The notes: a model not told the origin generated them from the sequence alone. Positions 32,233-41,211 are shown, counted from the stretch's first letter. The stretch is 64,000 nucleotides of DNA from Candidatus Binatia bacterium (GCA_022827045.1 JAJDTQ010000175.1:12832-76831); one strand, 5' to 3'. Made by a program: numbers and translations.

Positions 32233-33537
32233 CTACGGCGCAATGCTCACCCGATCCTGGACCGCCTCGACCCACGTCGCGTCCTTGTGCAAGCGGACGG
32301 AGGTGGCGCGGATGTGGTGAAGCCCGGGATCCAGTCCCGGCGGGTCGGCCTGCTCCTGCCGGAGCCTCTTGGCGGCGTCGATGAGGCACTTGCGCACCCG
32401 TATGATGGCCGTGTCGCTGGTGCCCAGACGCTCGCGGGTACGGTCGAAGATCGGCCCCTGGCTCTCGGTCATGGCCCGGTCCTGCATGCCGAAACCGGGG
32501 ATGCCGCAGAACATGCGCGTGCGGTGGGCCTCCCAGTCCATGCCGTAGTCGCCGGCCCGGGTGGCGGCGGGACGGACATCGCCGTAGGGGCCGTTCACGG
32601 CCGGCCCGAACTCGGTGATGTGAGCGCTCAGGCCGATGTTGAACGACGCCAGCTCTTCTTCCTTGAGCGGCCGTCCCGGGTGCCACGTGATGGTCCAGTT
32701 GATCAGGTGCCCGTCGTCCGCCGGCACCCACGCGTGGGAATGGAGGATCGGGTCCTCATCCTGGGGCGGCGGCATGGTGTAGAAGGGCATGATGAACTGG
32801 GTGATGCGCCAGTAGTAGCGGTCGTCGGCGACGTTGCGGCGGGCGCCGATCATGACGCCGTATTCGGTGTCCACCACCTCGAACCGCGGGCTTCGGTCCG
32901 ACGACTCCACCGCGGTGTCCACGCCGAAGCCGGCCCTCTCGATATCCTTCAGGGATGCCCGATCCGCCGAGCTCAGCGGCGCGTGCAGGAAGGAGATGTG
33001 GCTCGAATCGATGCCCCCTTCCAGCGCCTGGAAGTAGTTGTTGTCCTGGTAGTACTTGGAGATGAAACGCTGGTTGTCCGGGAGGTGCAACCATTCGAAG
33101 TCGGGCAGGTCGGTCATGTGCGCGGGATCGCCCATGAACGCCCAGACGATGCCGCCGCGCTCCCGGCAGGGATAGGCGGGGTGCCGCACGGCGTGCTTGA
33201 AGTCGGTCTCCGGCGCCTCGTTGGGCATCTCCAGGCAGCGGCCGTCCAGGCCGTACTTCCAGCCGTGGTAGCAGCAGCGCAGGCCGTCTGCCTCCACGCG
33301 CCCGAAATAGAGGGAGACGCGCCGGTGCGAGCAGTACTCGTCCAGGAGCCCGGCCTCGCCCCGGGCGGTCCGGAAGGCCACCATGTCCTCGCCCAGGATG
33401 CGCACGCGCTTGGCGCGGCCTCCGGCCTCCAGCTCGCTCGAGAGGACCACCGGCACCCAGTAGCGCCGCATCACGTCGCCCATGGGCGTGCCCGGGCCCA
33501 CCCTTGTCAGAATCTCGTTGTCTTCCCTGGTCAGCAT
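32233..33537 (-). CDS. Rieske aromatic-ring-hydroxylating oxygenase, alpha subunit (ring-3)
   Basis: 434 residues, longer than and clearly different from the other two Rieske proteins. The start region LTRVGPGTPMGDVMRRYWVPV is family-typical. Rieske ligands: YCSHRRVSL and CCYHGWKYG. The catalytic region FQALEGGIDSSHISFLHAPL (about 155-175) provides the Asp-His...His iron site. The C-terminal helices include RDRAMTESQGPIFDRTRERLG, typical of phthalate-type oxygenases. No reductase or ferredoxin gene adjoins. Reads leftward toward the HicB-like gene across a repeat. Confidence 0.85.
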   Translation of the reverse strand: MLTREDNEILTRVGPGTPMGDVMRRYWVPVVLSSELEAGGRAKRVRILGEDMVAFRTARGEAGLLDEYCSHRRVSLYFGRVEADGLRCCYHGWKYGLDGRCLEMPNEAPETDFKHAVRHPAYPCRERGGIVWAFMGDPAHMTDLPDFEWLHLPDNQRFISKYYQDNNYFQALEGGIDSSHISFLHAPLSSADRASLKDIERAGFGVDTAVESSDRSPRFEVVDTEYGVMIGARRNVADDRYYWRITQFIMPFYTMPPPQDEDPILHSHAWVPADDGHLINWTITWHPGRPLKEEELASFNIGLSAHITEFGPAVNGPYGDVRPAATRAGDYGMDWEAHRTRMFCGIPGFGMQDRAMTESQGPIFDRTRERLGTSDTAIIRVRKCLIDAAKRLRQEQADPPGLDPGLHHIRATSVRLHKDATWVEAVQDRVSIAP

Positions 33538-33697
33538 GCCGTCCTCGGTGTTTTCGCTGCCGTTCGCCGAGCCTAAAGAACTACAATCGGGGTTCCGTTT
33601 GTGTCAAGTTGCGGAAGCTTTGCAAGGGGTTTCACTCCGCCCGGGGGTTGGCTGCGGCATGCGCAAGAACAGACGTAGTTTAATGGGGAGGCTCGGT

Positions 33698-34210
33698 ATG
33701 GACGGTGGCTTTTGGTTCATGTTCGTCGCCAGCATCGTCGTCGGCGTGTACGTGCTCCGTTCGTACGGCGTCCAGCCTGCCCTGGAGGGCCTGTCGAGCG
33801 GCGGCCAGCTCTTGATGAACACGCTTCCGAAGATGATCTTCGCCTTTGCGGTGGCCGGTCTGGTGCAGGTGATCCTCCCCACCGATCTGGTCTCCGACTG
33901 GATCGGCGAGGGCTCCGGCATACGCGGGCTCATGATTGGCACCGTGGCCGGAGCCTTCACTCCGGGCGGGCCGATGCTGCATTTTCCCATCGTCGCCACG
34001 CTGATGACCGCGGGTGCCGGTGCCGGCCCGATTATCGCCTATCTGACGTCATGGTCCGTAATCGGCATCCACCGGGTCATCATATGGGAGATTCCCATAC
34101 TGGGCATGGACATATCCGTGACCCGATTCGTGGCCAGTCTGTTCGTGCCGCCCCTGGTGGGCTACGTGGGCGGCGTGCTCTTCCACAGCCTGCCTGGCAG
34201 GGTGCCCTGA
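33698..34210 (+). CDS. Half-size YraQ/ArsP-like permease
   Basis: 170 residues from ATG 33698, favoured by GGGGAGG upstream; ATGs at 33659 and 33683 would add up to 13 residues. About five TM segments, including FWFMFVASIVVGVYVL, MIFAFAVAGLVQVILP and FVASLFVPPLVGYVGGVLF. The loop GAFTPGGPMLHFPIVATLM matches the TPGGP-type loop of the DUF318/YraQ permeases (ArsP-related), which normally have two such halves in about 300 residues. A dimer is therefore likely. Ends 16 bases from the convergent rhodanese stop. Transported compound unknown. Confidence 0.7.
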   Translation: MDGGFWFMFVASIVVGVYVLRSYGVQPALEGLSSGGQLLMNTLPKMIFAFAVAGLVQVILPTDLVSDWIGEGSGIRGLMIGTVAGAFTPGGPMLHFPIVATLMTAGAGAGPIIAYLTSWSVIGIHRVIIWEIPILGMDISVTRFVASLFVPPLVGYVGGVLFHSLPGRVP

Positions 34211-34226
34211 CGACCGGTCCGGCGTC

Positions 34227-35831
34227 TCAGGACGCCGTTTCTCCGTCCTTGACCAGATCGATTTCCCAGGACAGGTAGCGCTCCATGTCCTCGCGGGACT
34301 TCCCCAAGGCCCCGTGCCAAACACTGTGGCCGAAGTCGGCCTGCGCATCCTCGGTGGAGACCCCGGTGCCATCGAGTCCGTCCTCCAGCGCCCGGCCGCC
34401 GCTCTCCCACGTGCGGGTTCCGCCTTCGAGCACCCGGACGTCGCCGTAACCCAGTTGCCGCAGAGTGCCGGCGGCCAGCGTGGAGCGGACGGCGTTGTCG
34501 CAGACCAGGAGCAGGGGAGATGCCTTGTCCGGCGCGACTCCCGCGATGTCCAGCTCCAGGCGTCCGCGCGGCAGCCATCGCGTTCCGGGGATGTGGGCGA
34601 AGCCGTACTCGCCGATGCTGCGGACGTCCAGCGCGAGGGAAGGGGACCCGACGTGTGCCTCGAGCGCCGGCGCATCGATGAACGTCGTTTGCCCCCGCGC
34701 CTCTTCCAATCCGAAGACCGCGGCCTCGGGAGTCCCCGTTTCCAGTTCGAAGCCCGCTGCGCTCCATTCCCGCAAGCCGCCGTCGAGGATCGCGACGTCG
34801 TGGAAGCCCAGTCTCTGCAGCAGGGAGGCTGCCCAGACCGGCCGCAGGTCGTCGTCCGACACCACGAACACCGGCGCGCGGCGCACCGCGAGGAAGTTCT
34901 CGTGGGCGAGCGCCATCTGCCCCAGCGGCAGCGAGACGGAGCGGGGTATGTGGCCCGTTCCGTATTCCTCGGGGAGCCGCACGTCCAGCAGGTAGACAGT
35001 TTCGCCGCACGCGGCGGCGGCGCGGAAGTCGGCGCCGGGACGGCGGCGGATGCGCTCGCGCGAGGCCTGCGCTTCGGTGGCCTCGCGGATGCGCGCAGAC
35101 CGGGCGGCGGAGCCAGTCTGGGGTGTCTCCTTGCCCTGCCCCGTGGCAATGTTTCCGCCGGCGAGGAACCAGCCCATGACGCCGTTCTCCAGGGCGTAGA
35201 CGTTGGTGAAGCCGTTGTCGTGAAGCAGTTGCGCGCCGAGGATACCGCGAGTGCGGCCGGCGCAGCTCACCACCAGCGTTGTATCGTCCTTCAACGGAAG
35301 GCGGGGGGCGTCCAGCAGGAGATTGCCGCCAGGGATGTGGTAGGTATCCGGCACGTGGCCCCGCAGGTACTCCTCCCGCGAGCGTACGTCCACCACCACC
35401 ACGTCCTCGCCGGACTTGCGTCGCTGGGCCAACTCTACCGCGCTCAAGTGGGTGACGTTGCCGCCATGGGCGACGCGCTCGCCGTATTCCTTGCCGTGTA
35501 CGCCCCAGCCCGAACGCACCGGCAAGCCTTGGCGCTGCCATTCGTCGATGCCGCCCGCGAGGATACGGACGTCGGTGTAGCCCATGCTCGCCAGGGTCCC
35601 CGCCGCCAGCGCGCTACGGCGCCCGTCGTCGCAGCACACCACCACCGGCACGCGCCGGTCCGGCACCATCACCGGCAGCCGGATCTCCAGCATGCCCCGG
35701 TTCACCGGGCTGGTACCGGCGATCTGCGCTCGCGCGAACTCGCCGCGCTCGCGCACGTCGATGCAGGCGTGAAGGGAATCCGAGGCCAACAGCGCCTGCA
35801 GGGCCGGTGGGTCGATGGATTGGATGCTCAA
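34227..35831 (-). CDS. Four-domain rhodanese (sulfurtransferase) protein
   Basis: 534 residues from a TTG at 35831 with AGGGAG six bases upstream; the only upstream ATG would run into the divergent amidohydrolase promoter. Four rhodanese domains in tandem. Active-site loops: domain 1 VVVCCDDGRRS, domain 2 LVVSCAGRTRG, domain 3 VFVVSDDDLRPV (no Cys) and domain 4 LLLVCDNAVRS. The third domain is therefore probably structural. Such proteins transfer sulfane sulfur, often to thiosulfate or cyanide or within sulfur relay; partners are not visible. No signal peptide, so cytoplasmic. Confidence 0.85.
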   Translation of the reverse strand: MSIQSIDPPALQALLASDSLHACIDVRERGEFARAQIAGTSPVNRGMLEIRLPVMVPDRRVPVVVCCDDGRRSALAAGTLASMGYTDVRILAGGIDEWQRQGLPVRSGWGVHGKEYGERVAHGGNVTHLSAVELAQRRKSGEDVVVVDVRSREEYLRGHVPDTYHIPGGNLLLDAPRLPLKDDTTLVVSCAGRTRGILGAQLLHDNGFTNVYALENGVMGWFLAGGNIATGQGKETPQTGSAARSARIREATEAQASRERIRRRPGADFRAAAACGETVYLLDVRLPEEYGTGHIPRSVSLPLGQMALAHENFLAVRRAPVFVVSDDDLRPVWAASLLQRLGFHDVAILDGGLREWSAAGFELETGTPEAAVFGLEEARGQTTFIDAPALEAHVGSPSLALDVRSIGEYGFAHIPGTRWLPRGRLELDIAGVAPDKASPLLLVCDNAVRSTLAAGTLRQLGYGDVRVLEGGTRTWESGGRALEDGLDGTGVSTEDAQADFGHSVWHGALGKSREDMERYLSWEIDLVKDGETAS

Positions 35832-35997
35832 GTGCTTCTCCCTTGCCGGAGGATCATCTCTGTATAGCGAATCCGGCCGGGGCAAGTGAACAGCTTGACG
35901 ATGATCGTCGCCATTTCCGAATCGTTTCCGGGGGAACGGCCCGGTAGTATATGATGTCCCCGTTTCGGTGCGCGGGGACACGAGGGAAGGGAAGACC

Positions 35998-37152
35998 ATG
36001 ATCAAGGCGTGGGATGCGGACGGACACGTTTCGGAGTCGGAGGTGACATTCTCCGACAAGTACTGGGATGCCGGTCTCCGATCCTCCCGGCCCGAGGTGA
36101 TCGAGATCGGCTCCGACAGGGCGCTGCGCTGGCTCATCGACACCCGGGCGTTCCCGGTGCGGAGCGGCCCCTACCAGCAGGCGGGCTTTCCGTTGAGCAA
36201 GGACGGCCGGCCGGCGGAGGTCACGCCGGGCATCCATGCCGCCGATCCGGTGGAGAGCGCCGAGCTCCGGACCGTGGCGGCGCGCCTTGAGCAACTGGAC
36301 CAGGAGAACACCGAGGTCCAGGTCATCTATCCGACCATGTTCCTCTCCTATCCCGTCACCTTCGACCGGGAGCTGTCCGTGGCCATGATGCGCGCCTACA
36401 ACAACTGGATCGCCGACATGACGAGCCAGGCGCCGGAACGCCTGAAGTGGGTCACCATTATCGACCCCATCGACCCGGAAGCATCCGCGCGCGAGGTTCA
36501 GCGGACGAAGGAGATGGGCTCGGTAGGCGTCATGATGCTGGGCATGACCGGTCACCACCGCGTCGACGACGACTCCATGGAGCCGGTTTGGAAGGCGGCC
36601 GCGGCCGCCGGTCTGCCGGTGGCGGTGCACACGGGGCATAGTTTCCGGGCGCTGGGGGAGGTGTGCGACACCCATCACGACAAGACCAGCATGGCCTTCT
36701 GGCTCACCGTGCAGTTCGCTTTCCAGCGGGTGATCTCCAAGGGCATCGCCGACCGCTACCCCGACCTCCGCATCGCCTTCCTGGAGGCGGGCTGCTCTTG
36801 GGTGCCCGCGGTGGTGGAGCGGGTATCGGAGTACAGCGGACTCGAGAATGCCCGGGCGGGCGCCGACTTCAACCGGGGTTATCTGGGCAAGCACAGGCCG
36901 GAGGAGTACATCCGCAGAGGCCAGATCTACTTCGGCTTCGAGGTGGACGAGCGGCTCCTGCCGTTCGCCATCGAGGAGTTCGGCGACGAGTGTTGGCTCT
37001 ACGGTTCCGATATTCCGCATGCCGACCGGCTGGTGGATTCAGTGAGTGTCTTCCTCGAGCGCACGGATTTGGGCGAGGGCACCAAGCGGAAGCTCCTGGT
37101 GGACAACGTCGCGCGCTTCTACGGCCTGGATCCGAAAACCGGTTCTTTGTAG
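35998..37152 (+). CDS. Amidohydrolase (amidohydrolase_2 family)
   Basis: 384 residues, ATG 35998 with GGGAAGGGAAG upstream. A possible -10 TATGAT lies at 35950. The metal motif is DADGHVSE, in which Asp stands for the first His of HxH. VAVHTGHSFRA (about 204), a conserved His strand, and AFLEAGCSWVP (about 260) lead to YGSDIPHADR (about 337), the terminal Asp. Of the other two amidohydrolases here it is closer to the one at 57924. It probably hydrolyses or decarboxylates a carboxylated substrate. The TAG stop overlaps a GC-rich palindrome. Confidence 0.8.
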   Translation: MIKAWDADGHVSESEVTFSDKYWDAGLRSSRPEVIEIGSDRALRWLIDTRAFPVRSGPYQQAGFPLSKDGRPAEVTPGIHAADPVESAELRTVAARLEQLDQENTEVQVIYPTMFLSYPVTFDRELSVAMMRAYNNWIADMTSQAPERLKWVTIIDPIDPEASAREVQRTKEMGSVGVMMLGMTGHHRVDDDSMEPVWKAAAAAGLPVAVHTGHSFRALGEVCDTHHDKTSMAFWLTVQFAFQRVISKGIADRYPDLRIAFLEAGCSWVPAVVERVSEYSGLENARAGADFNRGYLGKHRPEEYIRRGQIYFGFEVDERLLPFAIEEFGDECWLYGSDIPHADRLVDSVSVFLERTDLGEGTKRKLLVDNVARFYGLDPKTGSL

Positions 37153-37176
37153 GGGCGGGCTTCGAACCCGTCCGTG
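37150..37176. repeat. TAGGGGCGGG palindromic repeat, copy b
   Basis: TAGGGGCGGG-cttcgaa-CCCGTCCGTG; the first three bases are the stop codon of the amidohydrolase gene. Same pattern as 62145, which also supplies a TAG stop. Confidence 0.6.
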
Positions 37177-37234
37177 CGCGGCCCGGCTGATCCGAACGAA
37201 GTGATCGAAACTGGGCGTGTCGGCGGCGCGAATC

Positions 37235-38416
37235 TCAGGCCACGTGCGCGGGCCGTTCCTGGTGGACGACGGCGCCCGCGGTGGTGGGCACGCAGGCGGC
37301 CCTTGCGGGATCCCTGATGATCCCCTTGGGGTCCTTGCCGGCCTTGACGTCGTCGATGGCGGTCTTGAGGATCTTCCGGAATAACAGCACGCCCTCGTCG
37401 GAGCTCACGTGGCGTTCCATGGCGTGGATCACGATCTCCCCCTGACCCTCCTGGGCTTCCTTGTCGTCGGGAAAGCGCTGGCTGTACTCGTAGTCCCGGG
37501 GTCCCCGGCCCGCGGGGGCGAGCTTCTCGCGTCCCGATAGCTCCGACGGGTCGGCGCCGTCCGGAATCCAGCGGATGTTGGCGCCGAGTTGGTGGGTATC
37601 GTCCACGGGGACGCAGAAGGACACTTGGTTCACCTTCTCCGTCACGGGCTCGTCCGTATAGGTCAGGTGCACGTTGAGCGGCATGATGTTTTCCCAGATG
37701 ACGTCGGCCCAGCGCCCGTCGTCGAGCTTGCGGGTCATGATGAATCGCATGCCGATGTCCGTCTCTTCGTACACCAGCCGTTCCGGCAGCGTGGAATGCG
37801 CCTGGGTGGGGAACTGGGCGCCGCTGTGGACCGTGTGCAGCCACACCGCGTGGAGCGCGTCCATGAGGTTTTCCTCGCTCTGGAGCCAGTTGCAGTCCTG
37901 GGCGCCGCCCACGCGGGGGCCGAAGCGCGGTTTGAGCGTCCCTCCTTCCGCTTCCAACACGTCATAGCGTGGCAGCAGCGGCATCTTGTCGAGCGGACCC
38001 ATGTACGCGAACAGCAGCCCGCCGTACTCCTGGACGGGATAGGCGGGGTGCCAGAGATGGTCCTTCACGGTGCTGTCGGGCGGTTCCAGGGGCATGTCGA
38101 GGATGCGGCCCTCCACGTCGTAGAGCCAGCCGTGGTAGCAGCAGCGCAGACCATCCCGCTCCACCCGCCCGTACTCCAGCGAGGTGCCCCGGTGGCTGCA
38201 GCGGAAGAACAAGAGGCCCGCACGGCCCTGGCCGTCGCGGAAGGCCACCAAGTCCTCGCCCAGGATGCGGATGCGCTTGGGCAGGTTGGCGAGGTCGGCC
38301 GAAAGGCACACCGGCTGCCAGTACCGCCGCATCAACTCGCCGCACGGCGTCCCCGGCCCCACCCGGGTAAGCTCGGGGTCTATCTCCGGTATCTTGAGAC
38401 CGTAGGCGCTTCGCAT
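37235..38416 (-). CDS. Rieske aromatic-ring-hydroxylating oxygenase, alpha subunit (ring-2)
   Basis: 393 residues, closely similar end to end to the oxygenase at 28823 (same MRSAYG start, same EIDPELTRVGPGTPCGELMR segment and same CSHRGTSLEYGRVERDGLR cluster region). The iron site ENLMDALHAVWLHTVHSG is conserved. Divergence is greatest around LLPRYDVLEAEGGTLKPR and at the C-terminus. The pair probably acts on related substrates or as mixed oligomers. No electron-transfer gene adjoins. Divergent from the heme-oxygenase-fold gene at 38596. Confidence 0.85.
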   Translation of the reverse strand: MRSAYGLKIPEIDPELTRVGPGTPCGELMRRYWQPVCLSADLANLPKRIRILGEDLVAFRDGQGRAGLLFFRCSHRGTSLEYGRVERDGLRCCYHGWLYDVEGRILDMPLEPPDSTVKDHLWHPAYPVQEYGGLLFAYMGPLDKMPLLPRYDVLEAEGGTLKPRFGPRVGGAQDCNWLQSEENLMDALHAVWLHTVHSGAQFPTQAHSTLPERLVYEETDIGMRFIMTRKLDDGRWADVIWENIMPLNVHLTYTDEPVTEKVNQVSFCVPVDDTHQLGANIRWIPDGADPSELSGREKLAPAGRGPRDYEYSQRFPDDKEAQEGQGEIVIHAMERHVSSDEGVLLFRKILKTAIDDVKAGKDPKGIIRDPARAACVPTTAGAVVHQERPAHVA

Positions 38417-38595
38417 GGCATCCTCCTGGACGTGGGCCCGGCTCGGGACGATTCGGCAGCGGATATATCAATCCCCACACGGAGAGTAAAGTGCGCGGCG
38501 GGCCGGCGGACGGCTTCGTTGACACGCCACAGCCGTTCTGATACCGCCGGGACAGGCGTTCCCGTTCGCATGGTTCGCAAACAAGGAGGTTAGAG

Positions 38596-39444
38596 ATGGC
38601 GGACACTAAAACGGATGTCATCACCACCAAGACCTTTTTCAGGGTTCCTCCGCAGTCCGATGTCGCGCCGCTCCCTCCCGACGAATACGAAGCGCGGTTC
38701 CTGCAGGCCCAGGCCGACACGGTAAGGGCTTATCCCAACCACCCGCCGATTCCCGACGAGGTCCTCACCGACGCCGACAAGGCCAGGCGGTATTTCGGCG
38801 TCTGGCAGATGAACCACAGCTTCTTCGCCAAGATGTTTCCGAGCTACCTGATGAACATCGCCGCCAAGTGCCCTTACCAGGACGTGCGGCGCGAGATCCT
38901 GCACGATTGCTGGGACGAGGAGGTAAGCGACCCGGACGCCGACGGCATGTGCCACATCGAGGTGCTCTACTATGACTCCCTGCAACTCGGCATCACGCGC
39001 GAGGAGGCAGAGGCGTTCGAGCCCACGCCGATCTTCATGGCCTGCATGCACGCGCTGGACAATCTGAGCCGGACGCTGACGTGGCAGGGCGGCTATGCCG
39101 CCATCGGCGGGCTGGAAAGCATCCGGGTGGCGGTCAAGCGGGGTTTCCTCGACAAGGGCGAGTTCGAAGGCCCCTGGGCGGCCAGCGCCAGCCGGGTGGA
39201 AAAGCTCTGCGGCATACCGGAAGGGTCCTTGATGAACGCCGGACTGCATCAGAGCAAGGACCAGGTCCACGGCGGCGGCGTGCTGGACATCCTCAAGAAA
39301 TACGCCACTACCCGCGAGATCCAGGAAGAGACCTTCTGGGCAATAAGGACCGCGAGGTCTTTCCGGGTCATCACCACGAGAGAGCAGATACGCCTGGCCC
39401 GGGCCGCTATCGGGCTTCCAGCGGATGAGTTGCGGGTCACCTGA
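38596..39444 (+). CDS. Heme-oxygenase-fold (TenA/PqqC-like) iron-containing oxidase candidate
   Basis: 282 residues, AAGGAGG upstream. All-helical. ILHDCWDEEVSDPDADGMCHIE (about 98-119) and GLHQSKDQVHGGGVLDILKKY (about 216-236, a DxxxH-containing helix) provide acidic and His residues placed like the metal ligands of heme-oxygenase-like di-iron or mono-iron oxidases (UndA, SznF, CADD type). A thiamin-salvage TenA active-site Cys pattern is not evident. An oxidative role on an amine or acid is plausible. Likely a short transcript of its own, with a TTGACA box at 38519-38524. Confidence 0.65.
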   Translation: MADTKTDVITTKTFFRVPPQSDVAPLPPDEYEARFLQAQADTVRAYPNHPPIPDEVLTDADKARRYFGVWQMNHSFFAKMFPSYLMNIAAKCPYQDVRREILHDCWDEEVSDPDADGMCHIEVLYYDSLQLGITREEAEAFEPTPIFMACMHALDNLSRTLTWQGGYAAIGGLESIRVAVKRGFLDKGEFEGPWAASASRVEKLCGIPEGSLMNAGLHQSKDQVHGGGVLDILKKYATTREIQEETFWAIRTARSFRVITTREQIRLARAAIGLPADELRVT

Positions 39445-39602
39445 CCCCATGGGCGGACGGATGGGAGCGTTCCGCCCCAACGCCGCTGTATGCCTGCCGC
39501 TTGACGACACCCGCGGCCCCGCATGCTCATTTGAGGTCGGATCCGGCGCGGCAATTGGCCGGAAAACCGGGGAAATGCAGGCGTTTCTCCGGCTTTCGCG
39601 TT

Positions 39603-41021
39603 TCAGAGCGCATCGTTTTGGACCCGGACCCCGGCTGGCCAGGGTCTCGCTTGCTCCAGCGCCCGGGAAGTCCTCAGCACCGCCGCGTCGTCGCCGCGGC
39701 GGCCGATGATCTGCAACCCCGCGGGCAGTCCCTTGTCCGTGAGCCCGCACGGCAGGGAGGCGGCCGGCTGGCCGGTGAGGTTCCACAGGATCGTCAACAG
39801 CGTCGTGCTGGCGTAGTGGGGCACTTCGAAACCGTTGATGGTTTGCGGCGGCTGCCTCACGGGATAGGCCGGAACGCTGGTGGTCGGCGTTACCAGCAGG
39901 TCGTAGCGCCCGAAGAAATCCGCCATGCGGCTGTTGAGCCGCTCCAGCTCCCGGAGCGAGTTGGAATACTCCTCGCCGGTGACCCGGCTTCCGCGTTCCA
40001 GCACCGAACGTACGTAGGGAGTCAGGTCGTCGGGACGGTCCCTCAAGAGGTGTCCCCAGGCGGCGTACTTGTCCGCGTTGCGCACGGGGTCCGCCGCCTC
40101 GAAGAGGTCGACGTCCACGGGGGGATCCTCGGCCTCCAGCCGGCAGCCCAAGGTTTCCAGGGTCTTCGCCGCCGCTTCCGCCAGGCTTTGGGTCTCGGCG
40201 TCGACGTGGGCGAAACCCAGGTTCGGACTCCAGGCGACACGCAGATCCCGGGCCGGGCGGCTCAGCGCCCGGACGAAATCCGGCGACGGCTGCCGCTCGG
40301 AGTTGGGGTCCCGGGGATCGTGGCCGCACAACACCGACAGCATGAGGGCCGCGTCCCGGACCGAGCGGGTCAAGGGTCCCGCGCAGGTGTGGGGCGGCAG
40401 CCCCAGGAAGCCGCCGTATAACGGGATTCGCCCGAAGCTGGGCTTGAAGCCGTAGACCCCGCAGAAGGCCGCCGGCGCCCTGATGGAACCGGCGCCGTCG
40501 GTACCGGTGGCGGCCGGCGCCAGACCCGCGGCTACCGCCGCCGCGCTGCCGCCGCTGGACCCGCCCGAGGTGCGCGCGGGGTCCCACGGAGTCCGGCAGT
40601 CGTCGCCCAGGCGGTTCCAGGTCTGGCCGTAGGAGCCGAATTCCGGCGTGTTGGTCTTCCCCAGCAGGATGGCCCCGGCGTTCCGGAGCCGCTCCACCAC
40701 CACCGAGTCTTCGCCGGGCACGTAGTCCCGGTAGGCCAGGGATCCGCCCGTGCTCCGAAGGCCCTTGGTGAACTCCAGGTCCTTGACGGCCACCGGTATT
40801 CCGAAGAGCATGGGCAGGCGGTCGGTTCGCATGGCCGCCTTCTCGGCCTCCGCGGCGGCCCGTGTCGCTTCTTCCTCGTTCACCGTGAGGTAGGCGTTGA
40901 GGGTGGGATTGAGCCCGGCGATGCGTTCGAGGAACAGCGCGACGAGCTCGCGGGGCGAGATCCGGCGGGTCCGTGTCAGGTGCGCCAGCTCGTGAACGGG
41001 CGTGAAGGCAAGCTCGGTCAT
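39603..41021 (-). CDS. Amidase signature family hydrolase
   Basis: 472 residues from ATG 41021. Catalytic triad of the family is clear: Lys in GIPVAVKDLEFTKG (about 78), the first Ser in RTSGGSSGGSAAAVAAG (about 156), and the nucleophile Ser in GTDGAGSIRAPAAFCG (about 180). LLGKTNTPEFGSYGQTWN (about 130) is typical. It hydrolyses amides or related C-N bonds, probably in the cytoplasm. A degraded copy of the GSYGQTWNRL region lies just upstream at 41075-41161. Confidence 0.88.
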   Translation of the reverse strand: MTELAFTPVHELAHLTRTRRISPRELVALFLERIAGLNPTLNAYLTVNEEEATRAAAEAEKAAMRTDRLPMLFGIPVAVKDLEFTKGLRSTGGSLAYRDYVPGEDSVVVERLRNAGAILLGKTNTPEFGSYGQTWNRLGDDCRTPWDPARTSGGSSGGSAAAVAAGLAPAATGTDGAGSIRAPAAFCGVYGFKPSFGRIPLYGGFLGLPPHTCAGPLTRSVRDAALMLSVLCGHDPRDPNSERQPSPDFVRALSRPARDLRVAWSPNLGFAHVDAETQSLAEAAAKTLETLGCRLEAEDPPVDVDLFEAADPVRNADKYAAWGHLLRDRPDDLTPYVRSVLERGSRVTGEEYSNSLRELERLNSRMADFFGRYDLLVTPTTSVPAYPVRQPPQTINGFEVPHYASTTLLTILWNLTGQPAASLPCGLTDKGLPAGLQIIGRRGDDAAVLRTSRALEQARPWPAGVRVQNDAL

Positions 41022-41074
41022 GGCCGCATTATGCGGCGGCCGGGGCGAATTTGGAAGGCGGTGGGAGCCGGAGG

Positions 41075-41161
41075 TCCGCCGGAACCGTCCCAAGTCCGGC
41101 CCGGATCCCAGGGCGTGGTACGGCTGTCGCTCAACCGGTTCCAGGTTTGTCCGTACGAGCC
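41075..41161 (-). pseudogene. Remnant of a second amidase gene
   Basis: On the minus strand this stretch translates to GSYGQTWNRLSDSRTTPWDP and GRTWDGSGG, matching GSYGQTWNRLGDDCRTPWDP and ARTSGGSSGG of the intact amidase at 39603. The first catalytic Ser region is altered (SGGSSGG to WDGSGG). No functional frame extends from it, so it is a fragment left by a duplication or an exchange between amidase genes. It sits just upstream of the promoter of the TctC gene at 41316. Confidence 0.65.
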
Positions 41162-41180
41162 ACGGCCGGACAGTTTTCGA

Positions 41181-41211
41181 TTGACAGCACGAGCACCCTT
41201 TGGGCTAAACT
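41181..41211 (+). promoter_or_regulatory. Predicted promoter of the TctC gene at 41316
   Basis: -35 TTGACA (6/6) at 41181-41186 and -10 TAAACT (4/6) at 41206-41211, 19-base spacer. Leader of about 100 bases before the ATG. Confidence 0.5.

Noticed and set aside
31324..33576. 750-residue + strand frame over GlcG, HicB-like and Rieske genes
   Set aside because: Antisense shadow of three genes with clear motifs on the minus strand.
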